64,000 nt of DNA from Nodularia sp. LEGE 06071 (GTDB lineage: Bacteria > Cyanobacteriota > Cyanobacteriia > Cyanobacteriales > Nostocaceae): contig NZ_JADEWH010000003.1 in NCBI RefSeq assembly GCF_015207755.1, positions 248,001 to 312,000 of the forward strand, given 5' to 3'. The position numbers and the translations under genes were made by a program. How positions within the stretch are numbered: the stretch's first letter is position 1; each line of letters starts with the position of its first letter. This document shows positions 1-8,714 of this stretch, piece by piece. The notes beneath the pieces were generated by a model, which searched no databases, had not been told where the DNA came from, and was given only the letters and a program-made list of their open reading frames with translations.

Positions 1-618
1 GAACAAGCAAAAAACTCTACTTTCCATAGCCAATTACAATCTTACCAGCAGGAACTTTTACAGTTGCCTGTGGGCAGTGATTTGATTGTCCCTGTACCCC
101 CGGCTAGCTTTCATTTGACTTTAGCTGACTTGATTTGGGACAGTGCTTATGTTCACGCTTGTGAAAAAGACCCGGAATTTGACCAAAAGTTACGCTCTTG
201 TTGTGCTGAAATATTACAGCAGTATCAAGAATCCATGACAAATGGAACTAATCCGATTCAATGGCAAATGCTGGGATTGGTAGTGATGCCGAGAGCAGTG
301 GGTGTTTGTTTAGTCCCCCAGAATGAACATTGCTATGAGCAGATTATTCAATTTCGCCGCAAAATTTATCAAAATCCGAAGTTAATGGCTTTGGGTATTG
401 AACAGCATTATCATTTTCTCGCCCACGTCACATTAGGCTATTTTGGGGAGGTTTCGCCAGATTTAGACCGGATAAATCTCAGCACTATGCTTTCTGAGTT
501 GAATCAGCAATGGCTGCTGAATTCTCCAGAATTTTTAATCGACCGTGTAGAACTACGGAAATTTGACGATATGACGCACTATTATCGTGAAGCAGACTGG
601 CCGAGTTTAAATTTTTAG
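1..618 (+). CDS. 2H phosphoesterase-like protein (DUF1868 type), 5' end outside window
   Basis: The frame is open from base 1, so the gene begins upstream; a TTG at 64 is in frame but probably not the start. The visible 205 residues carry two H-x-[ST] motifs, FHLTLAD early on and HVTLGYF near the middle of the visible part, which is the layout of the 2H phosphoesterase fold, whose members act on cyclic phosphates or RNA ends. The long spacing and the GYF after the second motif fit the DUF1868 group. The substrate is unknown. No partner gene is visible; the next gene on this strand lies 590 bp away. Confidence 0.7.
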   Translation, partial: EQAKNSTFHSQLQSYQQELLQLPVGSDLIVPVPPASFHLTLADLIWDSAYVHACEKDPEFDQKLRSCCAEILQQYQESMTNGTNPIQWQMLGLVVMPRAVGVCLVPQNEHCYEQIIQFRRKIYQNPKLMALGIEQHYHFLAHVTLGYFGEVSPDLDRINLSTMLSELNQQWLLNSPEFLIDRVELRKFDDMTHYYREADWPSLNF

Positions 619-1207
619 AGACTAAGGACTAGGGAAAAGTTTTTCCCATCCTTACCGCCTAATACCCCATCCCTTCTAAGAAACACATTTTGTCATCCTG
701 ATATAGCAAAGCTTTTAGGAAAACAATCCCAATGTGTTTCTTGGGATCTACCCTTTGCTTAAAACTAAATTTATCTCTTTATCTCATCAATGGCGGATAA
801 TCGGGCTGAACTCTACAAATTAAGCCCAAGTATTCCAGCTACTGGCTCTAGTTTGGAACCATAAAAAATAATTGCTCGTCATCTCAACATATTCTCAAGC
901 AATTACTAGTCTGCATCAGGCGGGGTAATGTGAAAGCCTGTGTTTATTTTTCCAGAATCTCTATCTTTACCAAAATTTGACATCGTATCTGAAATCTTGC
1001 TAATTCAAGTTGTATTTAATTATGCCCATACCCAATTGAGATAGCTAAAGCACATTCATACTTGCATCTTATGTTTTTTAAATATCAGTATTACTGCTGC
1101 GATTGTAAAAAAGTAAGTATCGCCAACTTTCAGCATCAAGGATGCAAATTAAATGCGTATCAGCTGCTTTCTGACGCTATCGTTATCAGACTTAAAGGGG
1201 ATTTCAA
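619..1207. other. Intergenic stretch with one inverted repeat
   Basis: No convincing gene in any frame. It holds a 12 bp inverted repeat, AAGAAACACATT at 678-689 and AATGTGTTTCTT at 731-742, with a 41 bp spacer, which could fold as a long stem. The downstream end carries the ribosome site AAGGGG at about 1195-1200 for the PIN gene. Confidence 0.5.
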
Positions 1208-1657
1208 GTGATCAGAATTTTATTGGATGCTGATTTAATATTAGAAGCTTTGATCAATCGCCAAGAATTTACAGAAGATATTAGAGTATTATTAGATAGA
1301 GTACATCCATTGATTCAGATGTACATCACAGATGTTGGTTGGCAAAAAATTTACACCTATGCCAAATGCTTCAAAAATAGTAAGATTGCTGGGATAGTAT
1401 TATATTGGTTACAAGGGAAAATTGAAGTTTGCCAAGTTGACCATCTGATTCTCCAAAAAGCACGCTCATTACCCCTGAGAGATTTTGAATCGGCGGTAGA
1501 GTTCTCCTGTGCCAGGTATTGGCAACTAGACGCAATTGTCACCCATAAACCGGAAGATTTTGCGGTGTCTACAAATAAGTTGTGGGTTTGGTCGATAGCA
1601 GACTTATGTTTACGTGCAAATCTAGAGAATCAGTTACAGGCAAGTATATCTAGTTAA
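1208..1657 (+). CDS. PIN-domain protein (VapC-like ribonuclease fold)
   Basis: 149 residues, starting at a GTG preceded by AAGGGG about 8 bases upstream. It has the PIN layout: an N-terminal LLDADLILEAL with the first acidic residue, a middle RDFESAVEFSCA segment with paired acidic residues, and a LDAIVTHKPEDF segment near the C terminus where PIN domains place the last acidic residue. PIN proteins are metal-dependent RNases, often toxins of VapBC pairs. No small antitoxin gene is seen directly upstream or downstream, so it may act alone or belong to a regulatory PIN group common in filamentous cyanobacteria. Toxin activity is not shown by the sequence. Confidence 0.7.
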   Translation: MIRILLDADLILEALINRQEFTEDIRVLLDRVHPLIQMYITDVGWQKIYTYAKCFKNSKIAGIVLYWLQGKIEVCQVDHLILQKARSLPLRDFESAVEFSCARYWQLDAIVTHKPEDFAVSTNKLWVWSIADLCLRANLENQLQASISS

Positions 1658-1759
1658 TTTAGAGGAATCCGGCTTTAACTGTCACATTCTCTCAAAAGTC
1701 ACATCAGATTCCTCTAGAACTTGTACGCAATGTTACTAGACTTGTTAGTGATCAGAATT

Positions 1760-2191
1760 TTAAAGGATTAATACCAAGGTTCCTATAGCTACTAATAAAT
1801 TGCCTAAAACAATTTTCCAACTTAACGATTCACCCAGAAAAATAACGGAAAACAATAAAACTAATACCAAACTAGATTTATCAATTGGTGCAACGAGTGA
1901 GGCTTTTCCCATTTGTAAAGCTTTGAAATAAAAAATCCAGGACAAACCAGTAGCCATTCCCGATAATAATAGGAAAAACATAGTCTTTTGGGGAATTGCC
2001 AAAAGATTGACTCCCTTACCTTCAATAAGTACAATTACCCAAGCAATCACTAAAATGACAACCGTTCGGATTGCTGTTGCTAGGTTAGAGTTCACATTTT
2101 CAACACCAATTTTGGCAAAGATGGTTGTCAATGCGGCAAAACCAGCTGAAAGCAATGCATATATCCACCACATTTTTGTGTCATTTTCCAT
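1760..2191 (-). CDS. EamA-family membrane protein, single domain
   Basis: 143 residues with about five hydrophobic segments, covering one EamA (drug/metabolite transporter) repeat rather than the usual two in a ~300-residue protein. Motifs such as FYFKALQMGKASLVAPIDK and the FLGESLSW end are typical of the one-domain EamA subgroup, which probably works as a dimer. The ATG at 2191 has GGGAG four bases upstream on this strand; a second ATG (MWWIY) lies six codons in. Substrate unknown. It points away from the next gene, and no operon partner is seen. Confidence 0.75.
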   Translation of the reverse strand: MENDTKMWWIYALLSAGFAALTTIFAKIGVENVNSNLATAIRTVVILVIAWVIVLIEGKGVNLLAIPQKTMFFLLLSGMATGLSWIFYFKALQMGKASLVAPIDKSSLVLVLLFSVIFLGESLSWKIVLGNLLVAIGTLVLIL

Positions 2192-2340
2192 GTTGCTCCC
2201 TGCTTATATCGTGAATATTTGTCTCTAAATCACTCATTAGGCATCTCTAATTGTGTTGATTGATTAATCTTGAGCCGCAAACCCAGCACAAATGGCTAAG
2301 GTGTGCGAATATAAAGAAAATCTTAAGAAAGGCGAAAATC

Positions 2341-2577
2341 ATGATAACTGCTAAGATGATGCAACAAATTTGGGCTGTAATCGAGTCTACCCAAGTCAGT
2401 ACTCTGCTCCAGTTTGACGATGCCGCCTTAGTACAATTACTTCTCCAGAAGTTCAAATCTCAGCAAGTGCTTGACATACAGACAGATAGCAGTCTCAATA
2501 GTTACATCGAATCTAAACTGCCCTTAATTCGTGATACAGCTGAAGGAAGACTATCCTTTGGAAAAGGCAATCACTAG
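2341..2577 (+). CDS. Small conserved-looking hypothetical protein
   Basis: 78 residues starting MITAKMMQQIWAVIE. The start at 2341 is chosen over an in-frame ATG at 2260 because AAGAAAGG lies at 2326-2333 just before it. The protein is soluble and mostly helical, with the segment SYIESKLPLIRDTA near the end. I recognise it only as the kind of short hypothetical protein common in Nostocales; no function can be given. It follows the divergent EamA gene, so 2192-2340 should hold both promoters. Confidence 0.55.
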   Translation: MITAKMMQQIWAVIESTQVSTLLQFDDAALVQLLLQKFKSQQVLDIQTDSSLNSYIESKLPLIRDTAEGRLSFGKGNH

Positions 2578-2653
2578 TACAATAAAGCAAATAATTACAC
2601 ATAATTAATATATATGGTCAATTATTTTCTCAGAATTTAACAATTGCAAAATT

Positions 2654-2920
2654 ATGAATCACTGGCTAGGAATTGCCCTGGTAGCTTATCTAATTGGAGC
2701 AGCAATTGAAGGGGTGAGTACAGTCAGTCAGCTATCTCGTTCAGTTCAAGAGCTAGCTCAAGACACACAAGACCAATCATCAGAATCAGATATTCCGCCT
2801 AGCTCAAATTGGCAAATTTTGACCACTATTACTTCGGTAAGTATCTGTGGAGCTTTCTGCTGGCCCTGCCGACTGTTCCACCGTTCAATTAAAGGGTGCA
2901 TTTCATCTAGAAAATCTTAA
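2654..2920 (+). CDS. Small membrane-anchored hypothetical protein
   Basis: 88 residues. The N terminus (WLGIALVAYLIGAAIEGV) is one membrane helix, followed by a polar Gln/Ser-rich linker, a second weakly hydrophobic stretch with two cysteines (SICGAFCWPC) and a basic tail. No family is recognised. It lies 76 bases after the previous small gene on the same strand and could be co-transcribed. The ribosome site is weak, so the call is moderate. Confidence 0.45.
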   Translation: MNHWLGIALVAYLIGAAIEGVSTVSQLSRSVQELAQDTQDQSSESDIPPSSNWQILTTITSVSICGAFCWPCRLFHRSIKGCISSRKS

Positions 2921-3241
2921 ACTATAATGTAGAAAATTTTTTGGGTATTTTTCACATAAAATAGCTTTTCTGAGCGAGTTGCAAAATATCTATACAAGAT
3001 TTTATAAAAATTTAGACTTATTAATAATGTATTGTTTTTGATTTTTTGTGACATGGAACGTCTCGACAAGGGTTCTAGGAAACGCATATTTAATTGTCGG
3101 AGATGTCTATTGGTCATTGGTAAGGGTTTCATGGGTGTTTACGAGTCGTAATATAGTTTGGTTTTTCCGAGTCCCAGCTGCTGTAGGTTGAAATCAAAGC
3201 CCTCATGGACTATGAATGCTTTGGTGATAGTATTGTTAATT
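2921..3241. other. AT-rich intergenic stretch, nothing recognised
   Basis: 321 bases rich in A and T. I see no coding frame, repeat or RNA structure that I can support; it separates a + strand gene from the 3' end of a broken - strand gene. Confidence 0.4.
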
Positions 3242-3583
3242 TTATGGCATGAGGTAATGCGTAAACCACTGGCTCGCTAATTGCGCTACGGCTTCCAATG
3301 CGCCCGGTTCTTCAAACAAATGGGTGGCTTGAGGAATAATTTCCAAATGCTTTTTGATACGTAATTGTTTCAGTGCATCCTGATTCATCGCTATCACTTG
3401 TGTATCGTATCCACCAACAATTAGCAGTGTTGGTGCTTGGACATCAGGTAAGGCTGAACCAGCTAAGTCAGTCCGTCCGCCGCGAGAAACCACAGCTTTC
3501 ACAGATTGAGGGCGTTTTGCGGCTGCTACGAGATGTTCGTGGTAGTTCTGTATTGATGTTTTACTCACTGACCAAACCTCCAT
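3242..3583 (-). pseudogene. C-terminal fragment of a dienelactone hydrolase-like alpha/beta hydrolase
   Basis: About 95 residues match the C-terminal half of a small alpha/beta hydrolase: VKAVVSRGGRTDLA, APTLLIVGGYDTQV with the catalytic Asp, and QATHLFEEPGAL with the catalytic His. The N-terminal half, including the nucleophile Ser elbow, is missing, and the first ~20 residues do not look like the family. Full-length relatives are about 200-220 residues. Upstream DNA (3584-3736) shows no remainder. It is therefore a 5'-deleted remnant and probably inactive. Confidence 0.7.
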
Positions 3584-3736
3584 TTTATTTAATGGTTTTT
3601 TAGTCTTTTCTCTTCAATATGCTAACGCTAAATAAATACTCATACTCCTCCTAATAGGTAGGATGCAAAAACAAACCCCTACTTGATAACGATGTAAAAT
3701 AAAAGCAGACAAAGATATAAGTTATCTGATTATTCT

Positions 3737-4525
3737 ATGCAGAAGTCTACATCTGGAAATGACGGAGATTTTATCCGGCAAATCGTTACATTGACTGCAA
3801 TCATTGGTGCTTTTGTTGTCAATGTAGTATCAAATATTTTTCCGCTCAACGGATTGAGAATAGGTGATATTTCTAATACTTTGTTCGCTAATGTTCTGAT
3901 TATCCCTGCTAACTATGCTTTTGCGATTTGGGGATTGATTTATCTGGGATTGTTCGCATTGGCAATTTACCAATTTCTCCCAAACCAGAGGCATGATGTA
4001 GATTTACGCCAAATTGGATATTTCTTGGTAATTGCTTCTGTGGCTCAAAGTATCTGGGTATATCTTTTCCTTTCCCGACTTTTTGCCCTTTCTGTAATAG
4101 CAATGATGTTAATTCTGATACCACTGATTGCTGCCTATTTGCGTTTAGGCATTGGTAAACAGCGTGTACCTCAGATGAAGAAGTGGTGTGTTCATTTTCC
4201 CATCAGTATTTATCTGGGCTGGATTAGCGTGGCGACTATTGTTAATGTGGCTTCTTGGTTGTATTCTCAGGGGTGGAATGGATGGGGTCTTTCTGCTGAG
4301 TTATGGACGGCTATGATGTTATTTGTGGCTTTTGTAATTGCAGCAGTGATTGCGATTCAGCGTCGAGACTTTGCTTACACTGGAGTCACAATATGGGCAT
4401 TGGTAGCGATCGCACTCAAGCAGTGGAACAACTCTTTACTTAGAAACCTGGCATTAGTTTTGGCAATTGCCTTGCTTGTGATCATCACGATTAAAAGTCT
4501 ACAAAATGAACGTACAGCAACATGA
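3737..4525 (+). CDS. TspO/tryptophan-rich sensory-type membrane protein
   Basis: 262 residues with about eight hydrophobic segments, longer than classic five-helix TspO (~160). PANYAFAIWGLIYLGL resembles the Pro-x-x-x-Phe-x-x-x-Trp motif of the TspO/MBR superfamily, and the second half is Trp-rich (WLYSQGWNGWGLSAELW). Cyanobacterial proteins of this type are usually named tryptophan-rich sensory protein; ligand and role are unknown. Its 3' end overlaps the next gene by 20 bases, so the two are probably translated from one message. Confidence 0.6.
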   Translation: MQKSTSGNDGDFIRQIVTLTAIIGAFVVNVVSNIFPLNGLRIGDISNTLFANVLIIPANYAFAIWGLIYLGLFALAIYQFLPNQRHDVDLRQIGYFLVIASVAQSIWVYLFLSRLFALSVIAMMLILIPLIAAYLRLGIGKQRVPQMKKWCVHFPISIYLGWISVATIVNVASWLYSQGWNGWGLSAELWTAMMLFVAFVIAAVIAIQRRDFAYTGVTIWALVAIALKQWNNSLLRNLALVLAIALLVIITIKSLQNERTAT

Positions 4526-5729
4526 ATGGATGCAACCGAGTACTCATCCACAAGATTGGTCATGGCACTTCTGGCCGGCTGTACCACTTTATCCCTACGG
4601 TAGGCGGCGGACAATTTGCGCGGAAATAGTCAAGGATACGATCTGGACATTCGATCAGCTTCACGGCATTCTCTACACTGTTGTGCCGATTCGGATGACT
4701 GTGGTGAAACTCGCAGCCGGCGGTCTTCTGGTTTATGCGCCAGTTGCTCCGACTATTGAATGTGTCCGCTTAGTTAACGAGTTAGTCACCAAGCACGGTG
4801 ATGTTAAGTACATTATTTTACCCACGAGTTCGGGTCTAGAACATAAGGTTTTTGTCGGGCCTTTTGCCAGACGCTTTCCACAAGCACAGGTTTTTGTGGC
4901 TCCCCATCAATGGAGTTTCCCGTTCAATTTACCCTTGAGTTGGCTGGGTTTTCCCGAAAAACGCACTCAGGTACTTCCAGAAGATAGTAGTCAAAGTCCT
5001 TTTGCTGATGAGTTCGATTATCAGGTGCTGGATATTGACTTGGGACGGGGTTCTTTTGCCGAAGTGGCATTTTTTCATAGGCGATCGCACACTCTGCTGC
5101 TGACTGACTCTATACTGTCTGTACCAGAAGAACCACCCGCTATTACCCAATTAGACCCCTATCCCTTACTGTTTCATGCTAGGGATCATGCTAGGGAAGC
5201 GATCGCAGATCATCCCGAAAATCGCCGCAAGGGATGGCAACGTATTTCACTGTTTGCCGTTTACTTTCGTCCCCATTCCCTGGAAACAACTGGATTATGG
5301 CAAATGTTTAGTGACGCTTTTAAAGCACCACAACATTCACCACAGGCTTATTTTGGTTTATTTCCCTTTCGCTGGCGAGACGATTGGCAGCAGTCATTCG
5401 ATATTCTCCGAAGTAATGGACGCGTGTTTGTAGCACCAATCCTGCAAATTCTGATTCTCCCCCAAGCACCAAAACAAGTAATTCTCTGGGCTGATCAAGT
5501 TGCAAATTGGGATTTTCGCCAAATTATCACCTGTCATTTTGATTCCCCTATTGAAGCCAGTCCCGATCAATTCCGCCAAGCATTCAGTTTTTTGGAAAAG
5601 CAACCCGCCTTTAGTGAGGACTTATCTGGAAACAGAAACCAGCCTCTGTTAGAGGAAGATATGCAATTTATTAGAGAACTTGAGGCGAATCTAAGGAAGC
5701 AAGGTATTGCAAAGCCGCCGAAAATGTAA
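4506..5729 (+). CDS. DUF4336 protein, metallo-hydrolase-like
   Basis: 407 residues. The opening fits DUF4336 (WHFWPAVPLYPYGRRRTI, then IRMTVVKLAAGGLLVYAPVAPT), a family with a degenerate metallo-beta-lactamase-like layout. A GLEHKVFVGPFARRFP segment stands where the metal-binding loop would be, but the full HxHxDH motif is absent. Starts are possible at 4506 or at an ATG at 4530; both give the conserved part. The stop codon TAA at 5727-5729 is formed by the first unit of a TAATTCG tandem repeat. Function unknown. Confidence 0.7.
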   Translation: MNVQQHEWMQPSTHPQDWSWHFWPAVPLYPYGRRRTICAEIVKDTIWTFDQLHGILYTVVPIRMTVVKLAAGGLLVYAPVAPTIECVRLVNELVTKHGDVKYIILPTSSGLEHKVFVGPFARRFPQAQVFVAPHQWSFPFNLPLSWLGFPEKRTQVLPEDSSQSPFADEFDYQVLDIDLGRGSFAEVAFFHRRSHTLLLTDSILSVPEEPPAITQLDPYPLLFHARDHAREAIADHPENRRKGWQRISLFAVYFRPHSLETTGLWQMFSDAFKAPQHSPQAYFGLFPFRWRDDWQQSFDILRSNGRVFVAPILQILILPQAPKQVILWADQVANWDFRQIITCHFDSPIEASPDQFRQAFSFLEKQPAFSEDLSGNRNQPLLEEDMQFIRELEANLRKQGIAKPPKM

Positions 5730-5808
5730 TTCGTAATTCGTAATTCGTAATTCGTAATTCGTAATTCGTAATGGGCTACGCCCCGCTTCGCTAACGTAAT
5801 TCGTAATA
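5726..5808. repeat. GTAATTC heptamer tandem repeat with a nested insertion
   Basis: Nearly seven perfect units of GTAATTC at 5726-5772, then 23 bases (GGGCTACGCCCCGCTTCGCT plus AAC, 5773-5795), then two more units to 5808. The unit before the insertion stops at GTAAT and the unit after restarts with GTAAT, as if a small element had inserted with a 5 bp duplication. The same heptamer in the opposite orientation occurs at 53981-54021. Confidence 0.9.
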
Positions 5809-5839
5809 GAGACTGGGTTTCTACTCAGCACTTTCCTAT

Positions 5840-7198
5840 TCAATTATCAATCAGCGATTTTGTATGCGCCGTAAATCTGGCGTTTTGCAAAGCTTGAACT
5901 GTTCTACCAGAATACTGCACAGAAAATTGCCAACCCAAGCGCACCAATTGGCGAGAATTTTCTGATTGTATAATTCCAATTACTGGCGTTCTGGCCTGTT
6001 CTTTATCCCCTGACTGTTCTTGTAAAATTGTCTTTAAATGATGTAGATGTTCAATGTCACCAGCTTCTTGAGGATTGAGTTCAACCATCACCATCTTTAC
6101 TTCCTCTACTTTTTCGACATCTTCAACAATCAGTTGAGTTTGATCATCTCGCCGATCTACTTTACCCCAGATAATTAACCTGACATCAACTATAAGTTGC
6201 TCACTGATGCGTTCATAGGTTTTAGGAAAAACAACTGCTTCACATTGTGTCGTTAAATCTTCTATTTGCAAAATTGCCATTTGATCACCTTTTTTGGTCA
6301 TCACTTTTTTGACGTTATTGAGCATGATCACCGCACAAACTTTTGTATCTTCTTTTTGTTCATTAAGTTGTGAAAGGTTAATCGGACTCAGCAGGGATGC
6401 GGCTTGTCTTAAAGCTTTTAAGGGATGATCTGACACGTAAAAACCCAGCAATTCTTTTTCCTTGCGTAACTTCTCTTGGGGGGGGAAATCTCCCACAGGT
6501 TCAGCTTTAGGAACTGCGGCAAAAGCATTACTTCCTTTTTTATGATTAGTATCCGTAACGCCACCACCTAGACCGGAAAAATCAAAAAGATTTCCCTGAC
6601 CGCTAGCTCTATCTTTATCGCGGGATTGCGCCCAATCATAAACCAGTAATAAGTCATTGATTAACTGTTGACGGTTTGATTCAATTTTGTCAAAGGCTCC
6701 GCAGTGAATTAAGGATTCTACAGTCCGGCGGTTAACAGCTCGCAGATCGACGCGATCGCAAAAATCAGCGAGTGTTTGAAATTCGCCGCCCTCATCTCTA
6801 GCTGACAAAATAGAGGCGATCGCATTCTGTCCCACATTCCGTACTGCTGTAAATCCAAATAAAATCTTGCCGGCGGCTGGTGTAAAATCTAGACCAGAAC
6901 GATTAATGTCTGGCGGGTCGATGATAATACCCATATTCGCGCAGTTATTAATATATTTCTGCACTTTATCTGTATCGCCACTGTTTGCCGTCAACAGCGC
7001 CGCCATATACTCTAAGGGATAATTAGCTTTTAAATATGCAGTTTGATATGTGACATATCCATAGGCAGTTGAGTGGGATTTATTGAAACAATTGGAGGCG
7101 ATCAAACCATGTTTAATCGTAAAATTATGGTCATGCTCAACCCCAATGTCATAAACATTTTCTCTGCCTACAAATTTACGAGCAGTTATTTTGACCAT
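5840..7198 (-). CDS. dnaE: DNA polymerase III alpha subunit, C-terminal part with split-intein C-fragment
   Basis: The first 36 residues (MVKITARKFVGRENVYDIGV and on to GLIASN) are the C-half of the cyanobacterial DnaE split intein, ending in Asn. The extein starts at once with CFNKSHSTAYGY, giving the Cys+1 needed for trans-splicing. The 416 extein residues cover the end of the polymerase alpha subunit, including an OB-fold region. The N-terminal half with its intein N-fragment must be encoded elsewhere. The start at 7198 is preferred to an ATG at 7219, because GGAGG lies about ten bases before it and the longer form would translate through that site. Confidence 0.95.
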   Translation of the reverse strand: MVKITARKFVGRENVYDIGVEHDHNFTIKHGLIASNCFNKSHSTAYGYVTYQTAYLKANYPLEYMAALLTANSGDTDKVQKYINNCANMGIIIDPPDINRSGLDFTPAAGKILFGFTAVRNVGQNAIASILSARDEGGEFQTLADFCDRVDLRAVNRRTVESLIHCGAFDKIESNRQQLINDLLLVYDWAQSRDKDRASGQGNLFDFSGLGGGVTDTNHKKGSNAFAAVPKAEPVGDFPPQEKLRKEKELLGFYVSDHPLKALRQAASLLSPINLSQLNEQKEDTKVCAVIMLNNVKKVMTKKGDQMAILQIEDLTTQCEAVVFPKTYERISEQLIVDVRLIIWGKVDRRDDQTQLIVEDVEKVEEVKMVMVELNPQEAGDIEHLHHLKTILQEQSGDKEQARTPVIGIIQSENSRQLVRLGWQFSVQYSGRTVQALQNARFTAHTKSLIDN

Positions 7199-7229
7199 TT
7201 TTTCCAACCTCCAAAACAAAATTTATACA

Positions 7230-7395
7230 AGGGATGGGGACTGGGGACTGGGGATTGGGAAGAAGAGGAACGGTTATTAAGTAACCGGAAGTTTCAAGTA
7301 ATTTCTAACTCCCCCCTGCTCCCTGCTCCCATTCGGCTACGCTCACGGCAAGCCTGCTCCCCTGCTTCTTCCCCCTGCCCCTCTGCCTCTTCCTT
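7230..7395. repeat. G-rich and C-rich short tandem repeats upstream of dnaE-C
   Basis: Units of the GGGGACT type at about 7232-7256, then CTCCCTGCTCCC-type units from 7311 to 7395 on the + strand. The latter are interrupted by ATTCGGCTACGCTCACGGCA at 7330-7349, a small nested repeat of the type also seen at 5773. No gene is supported here. The rest of the gap up to rpsD (7396-7834) shows no recognisable feature except the ribosome site AAGGA at 7825-7829. Confidence 0.75.
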
Positions 7396-7834
7396 GACCA
7401 ATAGTTCCTTAATGGTACAAGCCCCTGGATTTATCTGTCGGCTCAATCCAAAATCCCAAATCTAAAATCTAAAATTCGATGATGCCTGTATTTCTCACGA
7501 TTTTTGGTACTGCGATTGATGCTGAGGCGAATAGTGCTAATATAGTCAAAATATAAGATAAGTAGACAACGTAAAAAGTATTTCCGAGTTGAAATACTGC
7601 GTCAGGCAATCTAGCGATTTCGTAGTCTACCAACTAAATAAACACAAGAAACCGGTTTGTTATAGTACGGCAGGACAGTCCGGATTTTACGCTTGGGGAG
7701 AAAATGCCTCGACTTTGATATGTCATGTCAAAGCCAGCAGCTTCTTAGAACCAAGAATTTCCTGATTTATAATCAGGAGAGTGTCAAAATTGAATGTCTG
7801 GGTAAAAGTTAACAGGATTAGATTAAGGAAACTC

Positions 7835-8443
7835 ATGTCCCGATATAGAGGGCCACGCCTCAGAATTGTACGTCGCTTAGGCGAATTGCCAGGATTAAGT
7901 CGTAAAACAGCTCGACGAGCCTATCCACCAGGCCAACATGGTCAGAACCGTAAAAAACGCTCTGAGTATGCAGTTCGTCTAGAAGAAAAGCAAAAGATTC
8001 GGATGAACTACGGTTTGACCGAAAAGCAACTGCTACGCTATGTGCGTAAAGCTAGACGCATAACTGGTTCTACCGGACAAGTGCTGCTACAAATGCTAGA
8101 AATGCGCTTGGATAATACCGTTTTTCGTTTGGGTATGGCTCCCACGATTCCAGCTGCTCGCCAACTGGTAAATCACGGTCATGTAACAGTTAACGGTAAG
8201 CGCGTCGATATTGCTAGTTACCAGTGCCGTCCCGGTGAAGTAGTTGCAATTAGAGACCGCGAAGCTTCACGGAAGTTGGTAGAAGCCAATTTGCAATATC
8301 CCGGTTTAGCCAATCTCCCCAGTCATCTGGAATTTGATAAAGCTAAGTTGACTGGTAAAGTTAACAGCGTCATTGAACGAGAATGGGTGGCGTTACAAGT
8401 TAATGAGCTGCTGGTTGTGGAATACTACTCACGTCAAGCTTAG
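7835..8443 (+). CDS. rpsD: 30S ribosomal protein S4
   Basis: 202 residues beginning [20 protein letters not shown], the typical S4 start. The ATG at 7835 is chosen because AAGGA lies at 7825-7829; an upstream in-frame GTG at 7781 would add unconserved sequence. The protein has the N-terminal arm followed by the S4 RNA-binding domain ([39 protein letters not shown]). S4 nucleates 16S rRNA assembly and in many bacteria represses its own operon. Here it stands alone with a gap of over 350 bases upstream, as is usual in cyanobacteria, where rpsD lies outside the main ribosomal clusters. Confidence 0.98.
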   Translation: MSRYRGPRLRIVRRLGELPGLSRKTARRAYPPGQHGQNRKKRSEYAVRLEEKQKIRMNYGLTEKQLLRYVRKARRITGSTGQVLLQMLEMRLDNTVFRLGMAPTIPAARQLVNHGHVTVNGKRVDIASYQCRPGEVVAIRDREASRKLVEANLQYPGLANLPSHLEFDKAKLTGKVNSVIEREWVALQVNELLVVEYYSRQA

Positions 8444-8466
8444 TTATTAGTCCTTGGTCATTGGAG

Positions 8467-8519
8467 TGTGGATTTAATCAAGTACAGAACCTCACCCCCA
8501 ACCCCTCTCCTTGGTAAAG
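8467..8519. repeat. CCCCCAACCCCTCTCC palindromic repeat half, interrupted by a MITE
   Basis: The sequence GTGTGGATTTAATCAAGTAC through ACCTCACCCCCAACCCCTCT is nearly the reverse complement of 27549-27597. After the inserted element, GAGAGGGGAGAC at 8685-8696 forms the other arm of the palindrome. The same host repeat has thus been hit by the same element at two places. Confidence 0.75.
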
Positions 8520-8675
8520 CTACCGTGTACACACAAGTCGGGAAATTGCTCTTTTCTGCAATAACACCCCACCCCTAGCCCCTCCCCGCAAGCGAGGAGG
8601 GGAACTGGGTTTCCGCTTAAACCCTGTTTTTAGGGCGGGAAACCCTTTCTGGATAAGGATGTGTGTACACCGTAG
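8520..8675. mobile_element. MITE-like element, copy 1
   Basis: 156 bp bounded by CTACCGTGTACACACAAGT and the inverted end GTGTGTACACCGTAG. It is flanked by a perfect 11 bp direct repeat, CCTTGGTAAAG, at 8509-8519 and 8676-8686, as expected of a target-site duplication. It has no coding capacity. The interior differs from copies 2, 3 and 5. Confidence 0.85.
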
Positions 8676-8714
8676 CCTTGGTAAAGAGAGGGGAGACTTG
8701 GATGCAAATGACTA

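Noticed and set aside
2917-3132. Short - strand open frame in the AT-rich gap
   Set aside because: Low-complexity composition and no ribosome site or motif.
7073-7465. Open frame on the + strand over the dnaE-C start
   Set aside because: Antisense of the intein region running into tandem repeats; no ribosome site.
8520-8675. IS630/Tc1-type element with TA target duplication
   Set aside because: TA next to the ends is part of the inverted repeats; the true flanking duplications are about 11 bp.
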